Position numbers and translations under genes: made by a program
Shown: piece after piece, positions 60,557 to 64,000 of the stretch
Layout: each line of letters begins with the position of its first letter
Numbering within the stretch: the first letter of the stretch is position 1
Notes under the pieces: model-generated
Databases searched by the model: none
The model's input: only the letters and a program-made list of their open reading frames with translations
Told to the model about the DNA's origin: nothing
DNA from: Polytrichum commune
Lineage: Eukaryota; Streptophyta; Polytrichopsida; Polytrichales; Polytrichaceae
Direction of reading: 5' to 3'
NCBI GenBank assembly: GCA_950295325.1
Contig: OX485804.1
Location: forward strand, 38,626,001 to 38,690,000
Length of the DNA stretch: 64,000 nt

Positions 60557-60559
60557 TTA

Positions 60560-63500
60560 GTGATTCATGAACAAGGCCCACATGTTCGAAAGAACTGTTG
60601 TCCTACTCTTTTGAATGGGCACGAAGCAGCACATTTGTGGAGGACCTAAATCAATGTAGAGGAAAAAAAAAAAAAAACCCCTCAGCAAGTGCATTGTAAG
60701 GGTCCATTTCCCAAACCCTAAACCCACCGAACCATGAAGTCACAAAATGCATAAACGAGGAAGAAGACCGCTCAAACAGGAAAACAATGGTAAACATTTA
60801 GACACAATAAAGAAGGGCCTCAAAAAAAAGGAAAGGCAGGGTAATTTGCCTACGAATGGTGATAGCAATTGACAGGTGTGAGCTCCGACAAAGTTGTAGA
60901 CATGGCTTTTGAATCCAAACCCCTGAATGCTTGCTGCAATTTCGTGAACCCTCCTTACAAGATGTCACTTATTGGAACCTGGTTGGATTAATGTCCTAAC
61001 TTAGAGACAATAACCTAACCCAAAGACTGTGACCTAACTTAGAACGGTGGTGGTGAACACACAAGAATCTAAAATTGCAGCGCCATGACATGAGTCAATG
61101 TGTGAACATCCAAGTAGCCATTAGGTACTTTGTGCGTTCAAGTGGACCATGGAGTTGAATGCAAACTTGCTAGAAATTCACAGGAGTCATGGTGCCGAAG
61201 GATGCAAATGACAGGCCCATGATCTGAAGAGGGAGAGAAGAGACTGAGCACACAAAGGAAGCAATCAGAGCCGCATTGGGAGAGCAGATGTTGACGTTGA
61301 ATTGAGAAAGGATTGGTAGACATGACACAATGAACAACAAGAGAACGGTAGAACCGTGAGGCTCTGTCCTTTACTATGAAAGACTACAATTATAGTTGTC
61401 CACTTTACTCATGCCAATCCATGGTTATTTACTATACCAAACCTTTCTTGGATTTTGTGCATCTTCTTCTCAAATGCAGGTCAAGGATTTTGATATCACC
61501 CAAATTTTTTAGAATAAATAATCAAGAACTGCCAAAATAACTATAGTTAACTAGATTTCTTTCAATGCATTTTAGGGAGCAATTATAGTTCTATATATAC
61601 ATATATATACATACATATATATAATTATAGTTAACATCCACATTAAATAAAGTGGACCAAAAATAACAAGAACAAGTAACGTCCAAGTGTGAACGCAAAG
61701 TGGTTAGGAAATTTGCTCTTGAAACGAAGAAGTTGATGCATAGCCTCTGTCCTACAGAGAGCCAACAAAGGTTATCAAATCCTCCCGCTTGGTGTGTTTG
61801 GCCGGTAAAGATGATACCCTATACGGTGGGCCAGGGATTCGTGGCACTCAAGTAAAATCATCTGGTAACAAATTTCGGATGAGTCCATCAAGAAGCTCGA
61901 ATGGAGCTTACTTTAATGAAACGCCTCCAAGTTGGCATGTAAGACCTATTTTCTCCCTCATAGCTATTATGAACTACTAGCTATTTTGTAAGTATCAATT
62001 AGTTGGCAGGGGCAATGATGTGACCTTGGATGCTCTAAGCCTATTTTCTAATCTCCCATGAGTTGTTTCCAAGGCCATGATGTGGCTTTGAATTCCAGAT
62101 GGTTATTTTGATAAATATTGCAAGATATCAACGTGTGCAACATATAATTATGACGTGTTGTCATAAACATTTTCTCTTTTCATAATTCATTTATTTTGCA
62201 CGGGTGTGATTGCTTAAACATTTGTAAAAATGTAAAAATTATTATATCACCTTATGATTAATTGGTAAGCTCAAAAAATCAATTCAATATTATTATTATT
62301 ATTATATAAATTTTATTTGAAAATAATTAATATACACCATGTGATTTTTAAGACAATACAATGTGTGATGAGGATAAAATATTACAACAATTCAGATAGG
62401 CTATAGTTAGAAACTTATGATTTTCTGAGTATACCCCATCCATAACGTTGTTCCACAAGCCTAATTCCAAATAACATATCATTTACTTATACCTCATATT
62501 ATATTATCGAAAAAATAAAATTTGTTTTTATATAATTTTTTGTATACTTTTTATATACTTTTTATTGTTATATATTTTATATTCTATCTTCATTGTTTCA
62601 TTTTGGTCATCTTATGAACACTTGCACTAATCTATTATTAGAATGACAAAGATAATTTTAAATGGTAAGTCACAAAATTATAACCTCAATGTTGATGAGG
62701 ATTTTATCATGTTTTTGACCTCCAAGTTAATTACGTGCTTCATTGATGGTTTCACTTCCGGAATGAAATCCCAATCAATTGCTTATTTACTAACGGAAGT
62801 ACACATATATATTGGATTTTAGACCTTGAAGGTGAAGTGCATTCAATATGGGATTTGTAGTAAAGCGGCCTTCAAGAATGCAAGGGCAATGCTTTTTTTG
62901 AAGTAGGGCGGGATGGGCAATAATTTTTGGTCGGGTTCAAAAATTTCTTTAGAGGGTTATCCCAACCCGAATCTGACATCCCCGAAAGTTCGTGAGGGGA
63001 TATTTAATGTCCGCCCATATTAATTTCTTAAAACCAACCGGACTAGTACTGATAGGTTGTCAATGCATGATGCACCCACTTACTTCTATATGAGGCATTC
63101 TAAAAAAAAAATTAATGTCTAACCCTCTTTGTATTATTGCCTTAAATATTAGATTGGACTAGGATTATTTAGAACTACTAAAACTTGGTATTTTTGAAAC
63201 CCTTGAGACAAGGAACCGACGACCTAAGGTAGTGTATAAAGGTTCATCTCAATCGCAAAAATGAATGAACTCTCATTAATGAAAATACATGAGTGCCACG
63301 AATCCCCGGCCTATGCAGTGACATGGCAACAAAGAGACTACGTAACATCACATGTGTGTGAAGGATGGTTACATTATACAATGACAGGGGCAAGCCTTCT
63401 ACTGTTCTCACTCTTTAGTATGACACGTTTGGGAAACACACAAAAAGTCATATTATCGAGGTGTCGTCTTCTCATTAATATGACAAATGGCGTAAAGTTG

Positions 63501-64000
63501 CCGTATTATTGAAGGAATACGAAAACATTAGTAATATGGGCTTAAAAATATATACAACAAGTTTAAACAACATAGATGGTATGAAATAATAACTTATAAC
63601 TTCAAACAAATACAAATATTCTCAAGAACTCTTGAAGTAGGAGTCCAAAGATTTCCGGTGTTGTCTACCCAAGTTAGCAATTATTAACTTATCTAAACTC
63701 CCTACTAACTTTTGAAAACTAATAATTTCGTTAAACACCAAAATATAGAGAGTTCTTTGATAAGAAACTAGACAACAATGATGCATGACGTTTACCATCA
63801 CTTAGCTTTACAGTAGGTGGAACATCATCATCCACATCTATTGAATCTAGATCAACATTAAGATCAAAGAGTATGTAGAATTGGTTCCCAAAGCAACATC
63901 CACCAACTCATCAGTACTCAATTCTAGCTCAGTGTTCTCTTCCCTAACCATCTCGGTAATTGTATAACACTAAATGCCAAGTGGAAATGGGCCTTTAGAC
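60560..64000. other. Intergenic AT-rich region to the end of the window
   Basis: No gene recognised. It contains A-runs (60,661-60,678), an AAACCCTAAACCC telomere-like phrase (about 60,714-60,726), an alternating AT/CA microsatellite (61,597-61,625) and a very AT-rich stretch (62,220-62,650). Near 63,780-63,960 the minus strand carries a short acidic open piece interrupted by a frameshift that may be a transposon-gene fragment; family not recognised. Confidence 0.55.

Noticed and set aside
60714-60726. Interstitial telomere repeat
   Set aside because: Only about two imperfect AAACCCT units are present, which is within chance for this composition; no array.
63780-63960. hAT- or Pong-like transposon protein fragment on the minus strand
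   Set aside because: A short acidic open piece with a frameshift; the resemblance is too weak to name a family.
1-64000. CRISPR arrays, bacterial operons, organellar insertions, tRNA or rRNA genes
   Set aside because: Direct repeats here are diverged 180-400-bp tandem units, not short repeats with unique spacers. No tRNA-like B-box and arm structure, rRNA segment or plastid/mitochondrial gene was recognised by eye; a covariance-model scan could still find a small RNA gene.

Overview
This window is nuclear DNA from a land plant. It contains spliced genes with GT-AG introns. Among them are a full-length chloroplast stromal processing peptidase with a transit-like N-terminus and a ten-helix WAT1-type transporter, both of which point to plants. 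The genes are separated by AT-rich DNA full of old, decayed repeats. I cannot fix the species. I saw no operons, phage, CRISPR array or organellar gene cluster, and no clearly new biological system. The most unusual content is repeat structure: several tandem duplications copy gene ends or splice sites, and terminal-inverted-repeat elements sit inside introns.

Layout: (1) 1,399-5,810, minus strand: a complete six-exon VPS25 gene (ESCRT-II). Its exons are 50-140 nt, so simple ORF calling misses it. Its introns hold a decayed ~245-bp repeat array and two copies of a ~370-bp inverted-repeat element. (2) 8,832-14,112, plus strand: an eleven-exon NOM1/SGD1-type nucleolar MIF4G-MA3 protein, with two telo-box motifs just upstream. 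(3) 15-25 kb: repeat-dominated DNA with a ~380-bp duplication, a ~179-bp satellite containing a recent 358-bp duplication, ~270-bp tandem repeats, a 291-bp inverted-repeat element, a fold-back element and some unassigned coding-like pieces. (4) 25,307-29,780, minus strand: a seven-exon gene for a ~549-aa conserved protein of unknown function, possibly plastidial. It is divergent from (5) 31,080-35,197, plus strand: a seven-exon WAT1-related EamA transporter whose 3' end is tandemly duplicated. (6) 35.2-44.0 kb: intergenic repeats. (7) 44,036-57,060, plus strand: a 23-exon stromal processing peptidase (M16 metallopeptidase) of ~1,270 aa with an intact zinc site. (8) 57-64 kb: intergenic DNA with a PIF/Harbinger transposase relic and, beside it, a 521-bp MITE with TTA target-site duplications.

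The five genes belong to unrelated housekeeping processes: endosomal sorting, ribosome biogenesis, an unknown function, solute transport and plastid protein import. They are not a functional cluster. Exon coordinates were derived by hand from reading frame, family similarity recalled from memory and GT/AG sites. Reading phase closes across every junction in the models given. Individual borders could still be off by a base or by an alternative splice site.
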